This document shows positions 40,501 to 48,401 of a stretch of 59,327 nt of DNA, in pieces (within the stretch, counting starts at the first letter, position 1; the number at the start of each line of letters is the position of its first letter). Below the pieces are notes generated by a model. The model searched no databases and was not told the DNA's origin. It saw only the letters and a program-made list of their open reading frames with translations. This stretch comes from Symbiodinium natans (Eukaryota > Sar > Dinophyceae > Suessiales > Symbiodiniaceae). The translations under genes and the position numbers were made by a program. The stretch is taken from NCBI GenBank assembly GCA_905221605.1, contig CAJNDS010002396.1:324501-383827 (forward strand), given 5' to 3'.

Positions 40501-42851
40501 GGTCCCCAAGGCCCTTCAGGTTTCGTAGGTATTAGTGGGTCATTTCAGAGCAACTGCGAGCCCTACCACCCATGCAGGGGCAGCAAGACCTTGCGCACTT
40601 TCGACCGGAAATCCTACCGATTTGTCGAGGGCACCGGACTCGTACCCAAGACCCTAAACCCTAAAGCCCTTCAATAACCCTAGAACAACAAAGGCCCTAA
40701 ATCCTAAGCAGCCCTTAAAACTGCTCCTAAACACCCTAAACCCAGAAAAAACACAACCCCAAATCCAAAGCTGCCAAACCCCCCAAAGCCCGAAGACCTG
40801 AACCCTAAACCCGAAACTCTAAAGCCAGAACCCTAAACCCGAAACCCTGAACCCTAAACCCTAAACCCCAAAACCCTAAACCCTAAACCCTAAACCCGAA
40901 ACCCTAACCTTGGAGCCGAACTCAGCCCAGGCAGCGTCGTTTGCGTGGCCTTTGCCCCCGGGGATGCACGGCGCCTGCCTGGAGCCTGGAGAGTTTCTTA
41001 GGGTTTGGGGTTTGGGGTTTAGGGTTTAGGGTTTAGGGTTAAGGGTTAAGGTTAGGGTTAACTTCAGGGCTTTTAGGGGTTTAGGATTGAGGGTTTATGG
41101 GGGTTTAGGGGTATTGTACGAAAGATTAAAATTACAAAGGATTTAGGGTGCAGGACTTGTAGGATTTCGGCTTTGGGCATAGGGTTTAGGGTTTACAGGG
41201 TCAAGGTCCATAGAAGCCCCTTTGGTTCAGGGTGTTTCGGATCTTAGAGTTCGTACGTAGGCTTACCAGTTCTGTGATGGCCCGACCTTGAAGCCTCATC
41301 CTAACCCTAAACCCTCAACCCTAAACCCTAAACCCTAAACCCTAAGGTGGGAGCTCCAGGAGGAGCGCAGTGCCTTGGCGCAGGCCCTCGGGGGAGGTTT
41401 CAGGCTTTAGGGCATACAGGGTGCAGGATTGATGGCATCGGGAGGTTTCTGGGTTTAGGTTTTAGGGTTCAGGGATTAGGGTTTAGGGTTCCGGGTTTAG
41501 GGTTTAGGGTTTATGGTTCGGGAGGTTTCCGGGTTTTTGGGTCCAGAGGTTCAGTTTTGCGTGTCGGGCCGTCATCGGGGGCTTCAGGGTTCGTCATTCA
41601 GTGCTTCGCAGGCTTCAAGGTTTCACGTTTAGCCATGAACCCTAAGCTCTTAACCAACCTAGAGTTCTAGGGCGGGTTTCCATGGCAAGGATTCGAACGC
41701 TAGAGAAGTTGTTGCAGTCCGGCCCTTTAGTTGTTGGGAGTGGCGAAGCTTCTCCTGACCAAGGGGGGCTAGACATTCTATTCTGTGTAGGAACCCTAAG
41801 TGAAATCTATGTCTTCAGGGGGTTTAAGCATAGGTGATCTTGTCTGGTCGATATGTGTTTTATGTCTGCTCGTTCCTAAGCTCTCATCCCGTTTTGGCTT
41901 ACGGTTTAGAATCCGTTTTTTTGGAAGCCCAGTGGTACCCCTCCTGAGGCCGAGAGACTGGCCCTGATCCTGAAGCTTGGCTCAGAACCCTATAAGCCTA
42001 TAGCTCTCATGAGAGAGAAAACCCTGAGCCCTGAATCTTGAAGGCTTCAGACCCTACTTCCCGAGAGCTCCATAGTCGGCTCTTACTCAGCACATGTCAC
42101 GGGGCCATTCGGGATCCGAACAGGTACCATGGCCATAGTGTGGAGCCCCAAACCCTAAACCCTAAACCCTAATTAACCCCCCCCCCCCCCCAAGCAATTC
42201 GCTGCTGCCGGCCCCTCCGCCGCAGCCAGGCGAAGAGCTTGAAGGCCCTCAGCCGCCTTGAGGCGCGCCGTTTTGTTTGTTCTCGTTTTTTTGTCTGCTT
42301 TTTTTTTTAAGTTCGCCCCAGAGTTGCTAGGGTTTAGGGTTTAGCGCTGGGTTTCTGAGGGTTTTAGGGGATTGGAGGCCTGAGGTTGAAGCTGAGGATG
42401 TGTAAACAGGTGACAAGGCTGCAGGTCTGGGGATTCGAGGTCCACAGCCTCCAGCCTAAAGCCTACTGCAACCCTAGACTCCCCCGCTGTTCTTTCCTCT
42501 GGCGTCCGAGATAGCTGTGTGCGTTGTAGGAGACTGAGGCCCTCAGGCCTAGAAGGGGGTGGAGTTTGAATCAGCTCCTGCGAACGCATCTTGGCCAGCA
42601 AAGAAAGACAAGACAAGGAAGACGCCTTTCATGCATTTCCTGAAGAGTGCTTGCGTAGGCTTTGAGATTGTCTAACTAGGATGGAGAGTTCTAGCAATGC
42701 GGGCTTGGCGTCGTGAGGTCCGTATCCCTATGCCCTATGCATTCCGACAAAAAATCCACGTCCGCAGGAACGACTCGGCGAGCGCCGGGATGAGTTCGCC
42801 CGGGTCGGAGCCATCGGGCAAGAGCATGTCGAGAGGAGTGTTCGGGGTGTT
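25452..42851 (+). CDS. Partial OSCA/CSC1-like (DUF221) mechanosensitive cation channel gene, at least 11 exons
   Basis: Two chains of phase-compatible exons read, in order, like the N-terminal half of the OSCA/CSC1 family (calcium-permeable, osmotically or mechanically gated channels; RSN1_TM, PHM7_cyt, RSN1_7TM domains). Chain 1 (25452, 26028, 26721, 27369, 28827): ESAGMDALILP fits the GLDA-type motif; CLCLVPAYSAP fits the LVPVYATG end of an early helix; YSLSGHPG joined to PWRSLGRLWLVV fits the SLSNVP..RLW motif before the next helix; LCGLLWKE closes it. Chain 2 (39715, 40091, 40935, 41354, 42195, 42768): RRSVLLERVPPQLRDP joined to GALRLLLEELLGPG fits the start of PHM7_cyt. The chains are separated by a ~10.8-kb intron whose linking exon is unresolved (35128 is a candidate). 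The channel core and both gene ends are not identified. Family matching is from memory without alignment, and splice sites were chosen by eye. Confidence 0.6.
25560..25655. repeat. G-strand telomeric variants at the 5' end of an intron
   Basis: GTTTAGGGGTGTCGGGTTTAGGG and related units begin exactly at the proposed donor. Confidence 0.85.
25925..26024. repeat. C-strand telomeric block at the 3' end of an intron
   Basis: About 12 CCCTAAA units, perfect from about 25968, ending 3 bp before the proposed acceptor CCGAG|G. Confidence 0.93.
26028..26088 (+). CDS. OSCA/CSC1-like exon 2 of chain 1
   Basis: Entered in phase 2, it reads LRFCALCGRFCVARLQQASS and leaves in phase 0 before GTCCCAGGGTTTAGGG. 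Another frame (VEILCALRPLLCRTAAASLL) is also open;the phase-consistent one was chosen. Confidence 0.48.
26564..26654. mobile_element. Family E2 element, copy 1
   Basis: CTGTAGGGGTCGG, CTAATAGTATTCCCTTA, GTACTATAAGGACCCCCAAA and CCCTATTCTAATTA match, in opposite orientation, the element at 28505-28598, at roughly 80% identity by eye. Confidence 0.8.
26721..26798 (+). CDS. OSCA/CSC1-like exon 3 of chain 1
   Basis: After GATCTCTGCAG, phase 0 in and out (26 codons). Reads LSEALCGVWCLCLVPAYSAP, then RMRFRA, ending at GGCG|GTTTAGGG. Hydrophobic, with the LVPxY motif expected after the first membrane helix. Confidence 0.58.
27285..27350. repeat. Degenerate C-strand telomeric tract
   Basis: CCCTAAA-like units and a C12 run just left of the exon at 27369. 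Confidence 0.75.
27369..27425 (+). CDS. OSCA/CSC1-like exon 4 of chain 1
   Basis: After TCCCTGAG|G, 19 codons, phase 0 in and out. Reads AGERTEGSLVLYSLSGHPG, matching the SLSN(V/I)P-type motif before the RLW helix. Ends at GGG|GTTTTAGGGG. Confidence 0.55.
27812..27871 (+). CDS. Candidate exon inside an OSCA-like intron
   Basis: A pyrimidine-rich acceptor TTTTCTGCTCTTTCAG|G precedes PSEKEPAASLSSPRSSPNLR. It does not fit the phase of the OSCA-like chain, so it is either spurious or from another transcript. Confidence 0.3.
28001..28075 (+). CDS. Candidate exon inside an OSCA-like intron
   Basis: After CCGGCTAAG|G, 25 codons, phase 0 in and out: VERACGQYQAGNLDLRRMKD, then LLQLR, before GTTCCG. 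Strongly coding-like; it would insert cleanly between 27425 and 28827 but has no counterpart I know in the family. Confidence 0.4.
28505..28598. mobile_element. Family E2 element, copy 2 (inverted)
   Basis: Reverse complement of the element at 26564-26654 with small changes. Confidence 0.8.
28608..28684 (+). CDS. Candidate exon inside an OSCA-like intron
   Basis: Reads VAPCLRELSMSPRASAGSGY, then RDWLE, directly after the E2 element and before G-strand telomeric repeats. Its phase does not fit the OSCA-like chain. Confidence 0.28.
28827..28915 (+). CDS. OSCA/CSC1-like exon 5 of chain 1 (membrane helix)
   Basis: After ACCCGAAG, phase 0 in, phase 2 out. Reads PWRSLGRLWLVVPTVYLCNL, then ALCGLLWKE, the best single match to the family: an RLW-led membrane helix ending LLxxE. 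Ends at GG|GTTTTAGGGTTTAGGG. Confidence 0.6.
28916..28951. repeat. Telomeric G-strand tract at an intron start
   Basis: Begins with the proposed donor and runs into the family D element. Confidence 0.85.
28952..29039. mobile_element. Family D element, copy 1
   Basis: CTTGGGATGTTCCCCCTTTT at the left and GTATAAGGGGAACATCCCAA at the right are inverted ends; the middle has GGACTGTTAG. Confidence 0.78.
29102..29205. mobile_element. Family B element, copy 1
   Basis: GAGTAGGCCATTATTCTTTT, AAAAGGGTACCC and CTCTTGGGTCTAG are shared with copies at 39112 and 50306. Confidence 0.7.
29755..29850. mobile_element. Near-perfect hairpin element, ~40-bp arms
   Basis: The left arm CTACCCAAAGGCTCCTATGT is the near-exact reverse complement of ACATTGGAGCCTTTGGGTAG at the right; the pairing continues through CCTTTTTGGGGT against ACCCCAAAAGG. 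No coding capacity. Confidence 0.85.
29860..31060. other. Part of the large intron; no supported exon
   Basis: Unique sequence with several open but unrecognised frames (for example 30174-30488 +), a short telomeric G-strand tract at 30786-30818, and a poly-C run near 31064. Confidence 0.35.
31190..33343. repeat. 2.1-kb telomere-variant satellite
   Basis: Hundreds of 7-mers of the types CCCTAAA, CCCTGAA and GCCTGAA, arranged roughly as a 21-bp CCCTGAA-CCCTAAA-GCCTGAA cycle, preceded at 31190-31400 by CCCTATAAA/CCCTACAAA units. Higher-order copies exist: a block of about 150 bp from about 32873 recurs without a mismatch 273 bp later, and a block containing GTGCACCCTGAACCC and AAAGCCCCTAAA occurs near 31650, 32060 and 32715. 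Confidence 0.95.
33349..33619 (+). CDS. Unrecognised exon-like ORF ending in TAA
   Basis: An open frame of about 91 codons to TAA at 33617-33619: LGPTRHKTHAAQRQEQRGC at the start, HRWKVEASSRDRVRCEMHL in the middle and PFAKKPDGGDPVLVQFRPSF near the end. A second frame is also open here because the sequence is GC-rich. Its start (CCAAG|CCTGGGACCGA) is repeated at 33877, so the two are related. Confidence 0.35.
33625..33850. repeat. Telomere-variant tract (CCCTATAAA, CCCTACAAA types)
   Basis: About 20 irregular 9-11 bp units ending in perfect CCCTAAA. Confidence 0.85.
33877..33931 (+). CDS. Candidate exon, partial duplicate of 33349
   Basis: After CCCAAG|C it reads LGPNALHKTMGPMVAWNED and ends before GTTTTC. 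It shares CAAGCCTGGGACCGA and the reading frame with 33349. Confidence 0.35.
33950..34010. repeat. Telomeric G-strand tract
   Basis: TTTAGGG/TTGAGGG units right of the island at 33877. Confidence 0.88.
34020..35060. other. Intron sequence; no supported exon
   Basis: Mostly unique. A partial match to the inner part of the 5684 element (CTTATAAGTATGG, GTAAGTATAACC) lies at about 34560-34600. Confidence 0.35.
35065..35127. repeat. Telomeric C-strand tract
   Basis: CCCTAAA variants left of 35128. Confidence 0.85.
35128..35207 (+). CDS. Candidate linking exon of the OSCA/CSC1-like gene
   Basis: After CCCCAAG|G, entered in phase 2 as required by exon 28827, it reads PSKRFYTSEAQENPQNPNYS, then PPLRPGS, about the length expected between the RLW helix and PHM7_cyt. 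The only donor giving phase 0 is a weak GC (TCG|GCACTC). Tentative. Confidence 0.3.
35258..35295. repeat. Telomeric C-strand tract
   Basis: CCCTAAA/CCCTAAG units. Confidence 0.85.
35730..36720. other. Lower-GC unique segment, no recognised gene
   Basis: Several 60-86 codon frames are open on both strands but none shows a known motif. Base composition is less GC-rich than the islands, suggesting intron sequence or old element DNA. Confidence 0.35.
38070..38180. repeat. Telomeric C-strand tract
   Basis: CCCTAAA variants, perfect at 38137-38168. Confidence 0.9.
38935..38952. repeat. T14-G18 double homopolymer
   Basis: A T run (38921-38934) passes directly into a G run. Confidence 0.93.
38990..39085 (+). 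CDS. Candidate exon
   Basis: Reads GPGPAEVSMDMVRDQARKKG, then LVGGVRLIHMFW. Protein-like; a family B element begins just after it. Confidence 0.3.
39112..39218. mobile_element. Family B element, copy 2
   Basis: CCAGAGTAGGCCCTCATTC at the left and CCTAGGTTACTCTTGGG at the right form inverted ends of about 13 bp. Confidence 0.75.
39450..39512. repeat. Telomeric G-strand block (TTTAGGG)9
   Basis: Nine perfect units. Confidence 0.95.
39715..39766 (+). CDS. OSCA/CSC1-like exon 1 of chain 2 (PHM7_cyt start)
   Basis: After CACTCGCAG, phase 0 in, phase 1 out. Reads TRRSVLLERVPPQLRDP, matching the R-[ST]-V-L-x-x-[IV]-P-x-x-L-R pattern at the start of the cytosolic domain. The donor is GC (CCAG|GCATGG), a form dinoflagellates use. 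Confidence 0.6.
40091..40151 (+). CDS. OSCA/CSC1-like exon 2 of chain 2
   Basis: After TGGGCTCAG|G, joined in phase 1 it reads GALRLLLEELLGPGGLGMKV, matching the AL..YFE.LFPG part of PHM7_cyt. Ends before GTCCTG in phase 2. Confidence 0.6.
40158..40238. repeat. Telomeric G-strand block at an intron start
   Basis: Ten TTTAGGG units (a few TCTAGGG) start within about 10 bp of the proposed donor. Confidence 0.93.
40373..40491. mobile_element. Family C element, copy 2 (full length)
   Basis: CTTGGTAGCCCAGTGGTACC at the left faces GGTTACTGGGCTACTAAGGG at the right. It lies within the intron 40152-40934. Both ends are splice-like (CTTG|GTAGCC and CTAAG|G). Confidence 0.8.
40790..40908. repeat. C-strand telomeric variants at an intron end
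   Basis: CCCTAAA/CCCGAAA units lie up to about 27 bp before the acceptor at 40934. Confidence 0.9.
40935..40992 (+). CDS. OSCA/CSC1-like exon 3 of chain 2
   Basis: After CCCAGGCAG, joined in phase 2 it reads VVCVAFAPGDARRLPGAWR, fitting the strand after LFPG in PHM7_cyt. Alone it resembles a WD40 strand; the phase-consistent neighbours favour PHM7_cyt. Ends before GTTTCTTAGGG. Confidence 0.5.
41000..41060. repeat. G-strand telomeric tract at an intron start
   Basis: TTTAGGG and TTTGGGG units begin about 10 bp after the proposed donor. Confidence 0.9.
41297..41346. repeat. C-strand telomeric block at an intron end
   Basis: Seven CCCTAAA units end 7 bp before the acceptor GTGGGAG. Confidence 0.93.
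41354..41396 (+). CDS. OSCA/CSC1-like exon 4 of chain 2
   Basis: Phase 0 in, phase 1 out: LQEERSALAQALGG, a helix as expected in PHM7_cyt. Ends at GGAG|GTTTCAGG. Confidence 0.48.
42195..42274 (+). CDS. OSCA/CSC1-like exon 5 of chain 2
   Basis: After CCCCAAG, entered in phase 1: IRCCRPLRRSQAKSLKALSR, then LEARRF, basic and helical. Leaves in phase 0 before GTTTGT. C-strand telomeric repeat plus a C run lie left; TTTAGGG lies right at about 42330. Confidence 0.45.
42768..42851 (+). CDS. OSCA/CSC1-like exon 6 of chain 2
   Basis: After CGTCCGCAG|G, 28 codons, phase 0 in and out: ERLGERRDEFARVGAIGQEH, then VERSVRGV. Consensus donor GTGAGG, followed by TTTAGGG. A clean exon; its fit to the family is by position only. 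Confidence 0.48.
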
Positions 42852-42854
42852 GTG

Positions 42855-43575
42855 AGGGTTTAGGGTCGAGGGGTTCGAGGAAGGCGACGGCTTGGGTTTC
42901 GGAAAGACTTGGTCTAGGGTTTAGGGTTCAGGGTCTAGGGTTTACCGCCACCGGAACTGTCATGAAAAGCACCGCAGCTCGAGCTCCCGCAGTGTCAGAA
43001 GCTGCGGAGCTGCGGAAGGATACTGCATCTAGAGGTGGCAGCCCATGTGTCTGAGTAGTACGGGCTTGATTTCTTCCCGCATATCTCCCTTAAAGGGGAG
43101 AGATCAAGTTTCTCCCGGGTCATAGCTTTCCTTGCCCAATATGAACTTGGTTTTGGGGCTTAGGGCAACCCGAAGAAGCCGAATGAAAGTAGACTTCCCA
43201 TATGCTGAAAGTGCTTCGAAAAGGCTTGGTTGAGGGCTGCAGTATTCGAGCTTTGGGACTGAGAGCTTGACGCCTAGGAGTTGGGGAACGATGGGCCTAC
43301 AGGGTTCAGTTTTGAACTAGGGTCCACATTGGCTTTCAATCAGAGAGTTCCTTTCCCTTTCGATTGCCGATATCTGTCGTCAGTCACCCTTCTTACAACC
43401 CAGATATCTGCCAAAACCCCAAACCTTCAAAGAGCCTAGGCTGTTTAGGGTTTAGGGCTTAGGGTTTAGGGCCTACATCCTCTCCCATCGTTTTGTTCGC
43501 CGAAGCCCCAGGTCGGCTTAGGATATAGGAGCTTAGGTTTTTTTGTAGGGTAGTTTAGGGTTTAGGGTTTAGGGG
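42855..43575. other. No firm gene; telomeric G-strand variants
   Basis: TTTAGGG variants at 42855-42945 and 43440-43475. A weak coding-like stretch (AARAPAVSEAAELRKDTASR) lies at about 42975-43040. Confidence 0.35.
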
Positions 43576-43576
43576 T

Positions 43577-43645
43577 ATGGGCCCTTAATTTATTTGTATA
43601 GGGTATATAAGGGGTATATAAGGGGGAACCCGTTTAAGGGCCCAT
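43577..43645. mobile_element. Short hairpin
   Basis: ATGGGCCCTTAA at the left and TTTAAGGGCCCAT at the right, with a (GGTATATAAG)2 loop. Confidence 0.6.
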
Positions 43646-44045
43646 GCTAAGGGGCCATGTAGCTACCCCTAGGCTTTGGGGGGCAATCGCAAGCCGAAGC
43701 CTGCCCAGACCCAAAATGCCAGGCCATGACATCCTCACGGTTGGCTTTCCTGCGCTATACGGGGCCCACAGGCGCTACTTTCTTTAGGGTTTCTGGACCG
43801 GGAAAGACTTGGTTGAAAGCACTGGTATATCTTCTCTGGGATCAGGAGGGCCGTCGTCACCTGACTCCCCAAACCCCTAAACAACTCTAAGCCCTACAAT
43901 TACTGGCCTCCTTAACCCTAAACCTTTATTAAGTGTACAGTACCGAAGGGTGGTTCTGCAAACTAGGGTCCCTGCTGCCCCCAGTGCAACACGGCAATCT
44001 GAAAACAGGTGCCTCAAAAAGATACTTTAATTCAGAGAACTACCC

Positions 44046-44146
44046 ATATATATATATATATATATTATACATATATTATACATATATATATATATATATA
44101 TTATATGTATATTATGTATGTATATATATGTATATATATATATATC
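44046..44146. repeat. (TA)n/(TGTA)n microsatellite
   Basis: About 100 bp of alternating TA with TATACATATTATA variants. Confidence 0.95.
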
Positions 44147-44165
44147 CTTTAATCTTCATGTGGCA

Positions 44166-44263
44166 GGCCCTGCATCCTTTCTCTCCGTGGTCAGTGACTC
44201 CCCTCGGGGGGAAACCGACCGGAGCATGGGCGGGTCTCTGTGCTGCATTTCAGGGGGACAGGA
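44166..44263 (+). CDS. Candidate exon
   Basis: After ATGTGGCAG|G, phase 0 in: ALHPFSPWSVTPLGGKPTGA, then WAGLCAAFQGD. It could follow 42851 by phase but I see no family motif. Confidence 0.3.
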
Positions 44264-44956
44264 GTTCGTGGGGAGGCCTAAGAGGCTCTAAGGGTTTTGG
44301 GTTTCAGGGGTCGGCTTAGGAGTTGAAGTTGTTCTTGGCTTCAAGTCTTGGCTGCAGAGTTTAAGGATTTAGGGTTTTGTTTGGGCCTCTGGGCATGTGT
44401 TTCCGAAATTTGCAATTTCAAGGTCTCTCGCAACGCAACTCCAAAGCACTCAAAACTCGGAGCACATGGAGGAGGAAACAAACCCCCCAAAAATCGGTTT
44501 TAGGCTAGCTAGAGAAACCTTTATGGGTTTATACGTATCGAAGTTTACCTTGATTCTTGTGCCCGTTGCTCAAGCTGACACAAAGGGCACTCTTCCCCCC
44601 AGGTGTAGCGTGGACGCGCCGCAGACGACTCATGCGAGGGGCCCAATAGGGTTGAGGGTTCAGGGTGCAGGGTCTGCTTTCAAAGCGCATTCTGAAGCCT
44701 TTTTTTTGCAACCGATGCAGAAGCTGCCCAAAGAACAAACCCTACAGTGACTGAAGCTATTCGAAGGTCTTGATGTAAGGCTTGAGAGCATGCCCCTCAG
44801 GGGAGTCCCCCGCAACCCCGAGGCCCTCACCCTCAAAAGCACAGGCCCACATGGTCAGCTTCTACATCATGGTCCTTTGGGTGCTTAACAGCTATGTAGG
44901 GCTTAGGGATTATAGCAGGGACCACCCGAAGAAACAAAGGGCAATAGTTTAGCTTC

Positions 44957-45241
44957 TTGATGACATGTACCTTAGTGTGGTACGAGCCCAAGCTCAACTC
45001 CCCAGAAGCCTCAAATGACCCTTCCATTTCAGCAACCGTGTCACATCATTTCTGTGTTCTGCTTCAGCCACCAGTCGCCCACCTCCTTGCACCCACGTGC
45101 ACTGACGTGGTACTGCAAATGGCAGATCTGCCTAATCTCGTCGAAAGGGAGCATCTCATGCTTCATGAAACTCTTGCGTGTTGCACGTCGGCAACGCTCT
45201 GCCTCGTTTTAGTGTGCCACATGAGCAACGCCCCCCGCTGA
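44957..45241 (+). CDS. Unrecognised 94-codon ORF
   Basis: Open to TGA at 45239. Contains PVAHLLAPTCTDVVLQMADL, then PNLVEREHLMLHETLACC, fairly protein-like. An exon after TGCTTCAG|C (about 45068) is an alternative reading. Family unknown. Confidence 0.33.
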   Translation: MMTCTLVWYEPKLNSPEASNDPSISATVSHHFCVLLQPPVAHLLAPTCTDVVLQMADLPNLVEREHLMLHETLACCTSATLCLVLVCHMSNAPR

Positions 45242-47100
45242 GAGCTGCTCCAACACTGAGGCCCGACCGACTAGCCTGCCACCCAGGTGTGGCCTGAAGC
45301 CTTGGGAATCCCGAATCCCGAAGCCCGAAGCCCCAAAAAGCCCTCTAAGCCCTATAAGCCCTCTAAGCCCTCTCAGCCCTACAAGGCCTAGAAGCCCTAT
45401 AGGCCCTATAGCCCTAGATGATGAGCCTGCTTCTCCTGTGGGTTATGCTTGGGTTTATATGGGCTTCGGGTAATTCGGGCTTAGGGTATTTTAGTGTCTC
45501 GGGCCTTTAGGGCTTCAGGCCTGTAGGGTTTCAGGGAGATTTCTAAGTTGGGATAGCACTGACCAGTTTCGGAGAGTCTTTTGGCTCCGGGTTTGGGATG
45601 TGATGCCTCGTGGGCTTAAGTGGCAAGCACTCGCAGGGTGGCGAACCCCAAATGCTGGGCCAACTCTCACAACAGCTTTGCGCAGAACGACCCAACAAGC
45701 TGTAAACCACGGTTCCTCTTAAAGCCCATCAGCCTGCTCAGGACTTACAAGGTTTGCATGGGCTTAGGTCCAAGCCTCCCCTGAGAACCCTAAACTCCAA
45801 CAGGTGGATAGGGTGTTTTGGCTCTTGGTTTCGAAGGACAGCAACACGACTCGACTTCCTAAGGCCTGTCGATCAAGCCACGCCCGCCTGAAGAAGGGCT
45901 GAAGCCCCGTCACCCACCTTGCAACCAATCCTACAGCCTAGACGGCCTATTTGCTTAAGAACCCCCCAAGAAATAGAAAATATTCTTCCATATATATATA
46001 TATATAAGGGCAATGTAGGGATCATTTTTTGCAATTTCAGGAGGCTGTTAAGCAAAAAATAGAAACCCTAAAGCAGCCCTGCCCTGAAATCCTATAGCCC
46101 TATGAAGTGCCTATGAAGTATGAACCCCAAACCTTCCCGTTTCCTGCCTGTCAACATTTCTCGGATGTTTGCCAGCCGTGATGAGAAGCGTGTTCCGCTC
46201 CGAGGCGCGAGGAGGGTGGGAGGAGAGGGCTCATTTGGCGATATGGGGGTCTGAACACGGGCTCCCCGGTGCAGCTTGTAGATCCCCTGATCAAAGCACC
46301 TCCAACGGGACACTAATCTACACCAACCCCCTAAGAATAATGGCATGAACCCCACTCAGATCGTTCAGGCTTGTTGTCTGGATGCCAGGGTGCGAGCAGG
46401 ACAGCAGGATTCCCGAAACAGCGACGAATTGGCGCTCCTAATCCCTGCAAGCCCAGAACCCGTGCAGTGTTCCTTGGAAGGCCCTTGGGATTGGGGTTTA
46501 GGCTCTAGAGTTGAGGTTGCTTCCCTTACAAAAACTCGTCGAGGAGCTTTCTGAAGAACATGTTCACAAGGTCAAGTGGTCCGACGCCATCCTAGGCATC
46601 CCAAAAGCGCCCAGGCAACAAACTAAGCCCCAAACCCTTTACCCCCAGCATACTGTCGGGAATTCTGACTGTCTGAGGCAGAGGCTCTGTGCCCGCATGC
46701 ATTGAGCGAGAAGTTGCGCCACAAGCCCCGAAACCCAGACGCCGCAGACTCAGCACCCTAAACCAAACCAGAAGCAGTCGTAACCCGAGAGCCACAAGTT
46801 TATGCTGACGTTATTTCCGGGCTTCCACTTCGGCTCCCGCGAAGGAGGGGGCCTCACCCCAGATCCGCAACACACCCCAAAGCCTGAAAGCCGAAAGCCC
46901 TCGTTCTAGGCTTTTTCGAACCGGAGGTTCAGGGTACCCCCCCCCCCCCCCCCCCAAGGGGAAAAAAAGCAACAAGCATAACCAGCCGAAGCTCCATCTT
47001 GGCCTCCCTGGCTTGCTGCGCCATGGCACCGCTGACGCCTGGCATTCCCTCGCTGGTTTGCGCCGTGCGCAGGGCTTGGGGCTTGGGATCTTTGGGAAAC
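45242..47100. other. No supported gene
   Basis: Degenerate CCCTATAAG/CCCTCTAAG units at 45330-45420, a short TA microsatellite at 45991-46006, a C19 run at 46937-46955, and unique sequence with open but unrecognised frames. Confidence 0.35.
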
Positions 47101-47203
47101 TTGGGATGTCCCCCCGTAAAACGCACAGCCGTTAATAGGGATTGTATTACGCCCTACTATTATAATCCTTATTAAGGACTGTTAGTATAAGGGGCAACAT
47201 CCC
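47101..47203. mobile_element. Family D element, copy 2
   Basis: TTGGGATGTCCCCCCGTAAA at the left and GGACTGTTAGTATAAGGGGC then ACATCCCA at the right. Confidence 0.78.
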
Positions 47204-48270
47204 ACCCAACCTAAACCCCAAATCCAGCCCGCAAACCCCGAAGACTGCTGCACCCTACGCAAGCTCGTGACTGAGGCTCGTGAACCTTGGCCTGGACATC
47301 CCAAACTGAAACATCCTAGCCCAGGGTTTAGGGTTTAGGGTCTACATCTGAAGTACCATGATGGAATCAGGTTACACAAGAACATCCTGAATGTGGGTTT
47401 TCGGTGCCTAAATTCCATGAAGTCTTGCTGGGACTGTGAGAGTTGTTCATGTAAAACAAGTTCTTGTCATTGTCGCTTTTGTTTGTTGGCGAGTGCATGT
47501 AGGGCTCCAGTGTATATGGGGCGCCCCTTCGGAGATGCCAGCAATGCAAAGCCCAACTTTGTGGGTTGTTGGTTTTTGTCGTACTATACTTTAATACTTT
47601 TTGGGTTCTGGGTTCTTGTTATAGCTGCTTTTGCCTAAGCAGCGTATACTTTTTCCTGGGTCGACTCCAAAGTAGGGGTTTGTTCATCTTGGCTGAAGTT
47701 GAGGTGGCACGTGTGCCGGGCAGTTCGACAGGTAAGCGTGTCTTTTGCGCAGTTCCAGGCTTAACCAACTGCGCGCCCAAAAAAGATCAACATAAAGGAG
47801 CCTTGCAGGGAGATACAAGGTCCATTCCAGACATTTTGTTCTGAGCCTGTACATCACCTGCTGACAAGCGCGACAGTGCACGGCGTACTGTACCGCTCAG
47901 GCTGGCAGATGTGGCGTGCCGACTTGAGATGTAGCTGGCATAGTGCAGTATAGCCTCTTGACCAGAGTTTTTGTGTCGATCAGCATCCAGAAAAGCCCTG
48001 TGTTCCCTTCAGCTTTCCTAAGTAGCTGTGATAAATCAGCTTCCAGGCACCCATATGTTCTCAGTCACAAAGATTGACCGTATGCATCTGTAGCTCGAAG
48101 TACCTTGCGGTGCAGAATCGAAACCACCCATACTCCAGACCCTCAACCCCGCTTGAAGGCTCATGGGTGATGAATCATAATATGCATAACTACCCATGAA
48201 CCCCAAGCAAACCCAACCATCATCGCGAGAGCGCGTGAACGATTCGTGGAAAGTCATGTCCTGCCATTTC
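47204..48270. other. No supported gene
   Basis: Unique sequence, T-rich near 47560-47650. One 81-codon frame ends in a hydrophobic run, which T-rich DNA gives by chance. Confidence 0.3.
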
Positions 48271-48274
48271 GCAG

Positions 48275-48401
48275 TTGTGGGCTGCAAGCTCCCCCAGAGA
48301 AGATGAAAGGGTAGTCGTGCATTGTCCGGGATGTCCGAGACAAGCCTTACGGGGCCACCTGATCAGGAGAGCCCGTGCGCTGATGCAACTTCCTCCTTCT
48401 C
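48275..48401 (+). CDS. Candidate exon ending at a family C element
   Basis: After ATTTCGCAG, reads REDERVVVHCPGCPRQALRG, then HLIRRARALMQLPPSL, with a CPGCP knuckle. It ends CTTG|GTAACC, and that GT is the first base pair of a family C element, so the element supplies the donor. Confidence 0.45.

Noticed and set aside
40909-40992. WD40-like strand (VVCVAFAPGDARRL)
   Set aside because: Attractive alone, but phase-consistent neighbours fit the PHM7_cyt domain of OSCA/CSC1 better.
45813-45826. Possible relict dinoflagellate spliced leader (GTTTTGGCTC)
   Set aside because: Only about 9 matching bases; the following bases differ and no gene follows.
47566-47638. Hydrophobic stretch at the end of a + frame
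   Set aside because: T-rich DNA gives Phe/Leu/Val runs by chance; no exon borders.
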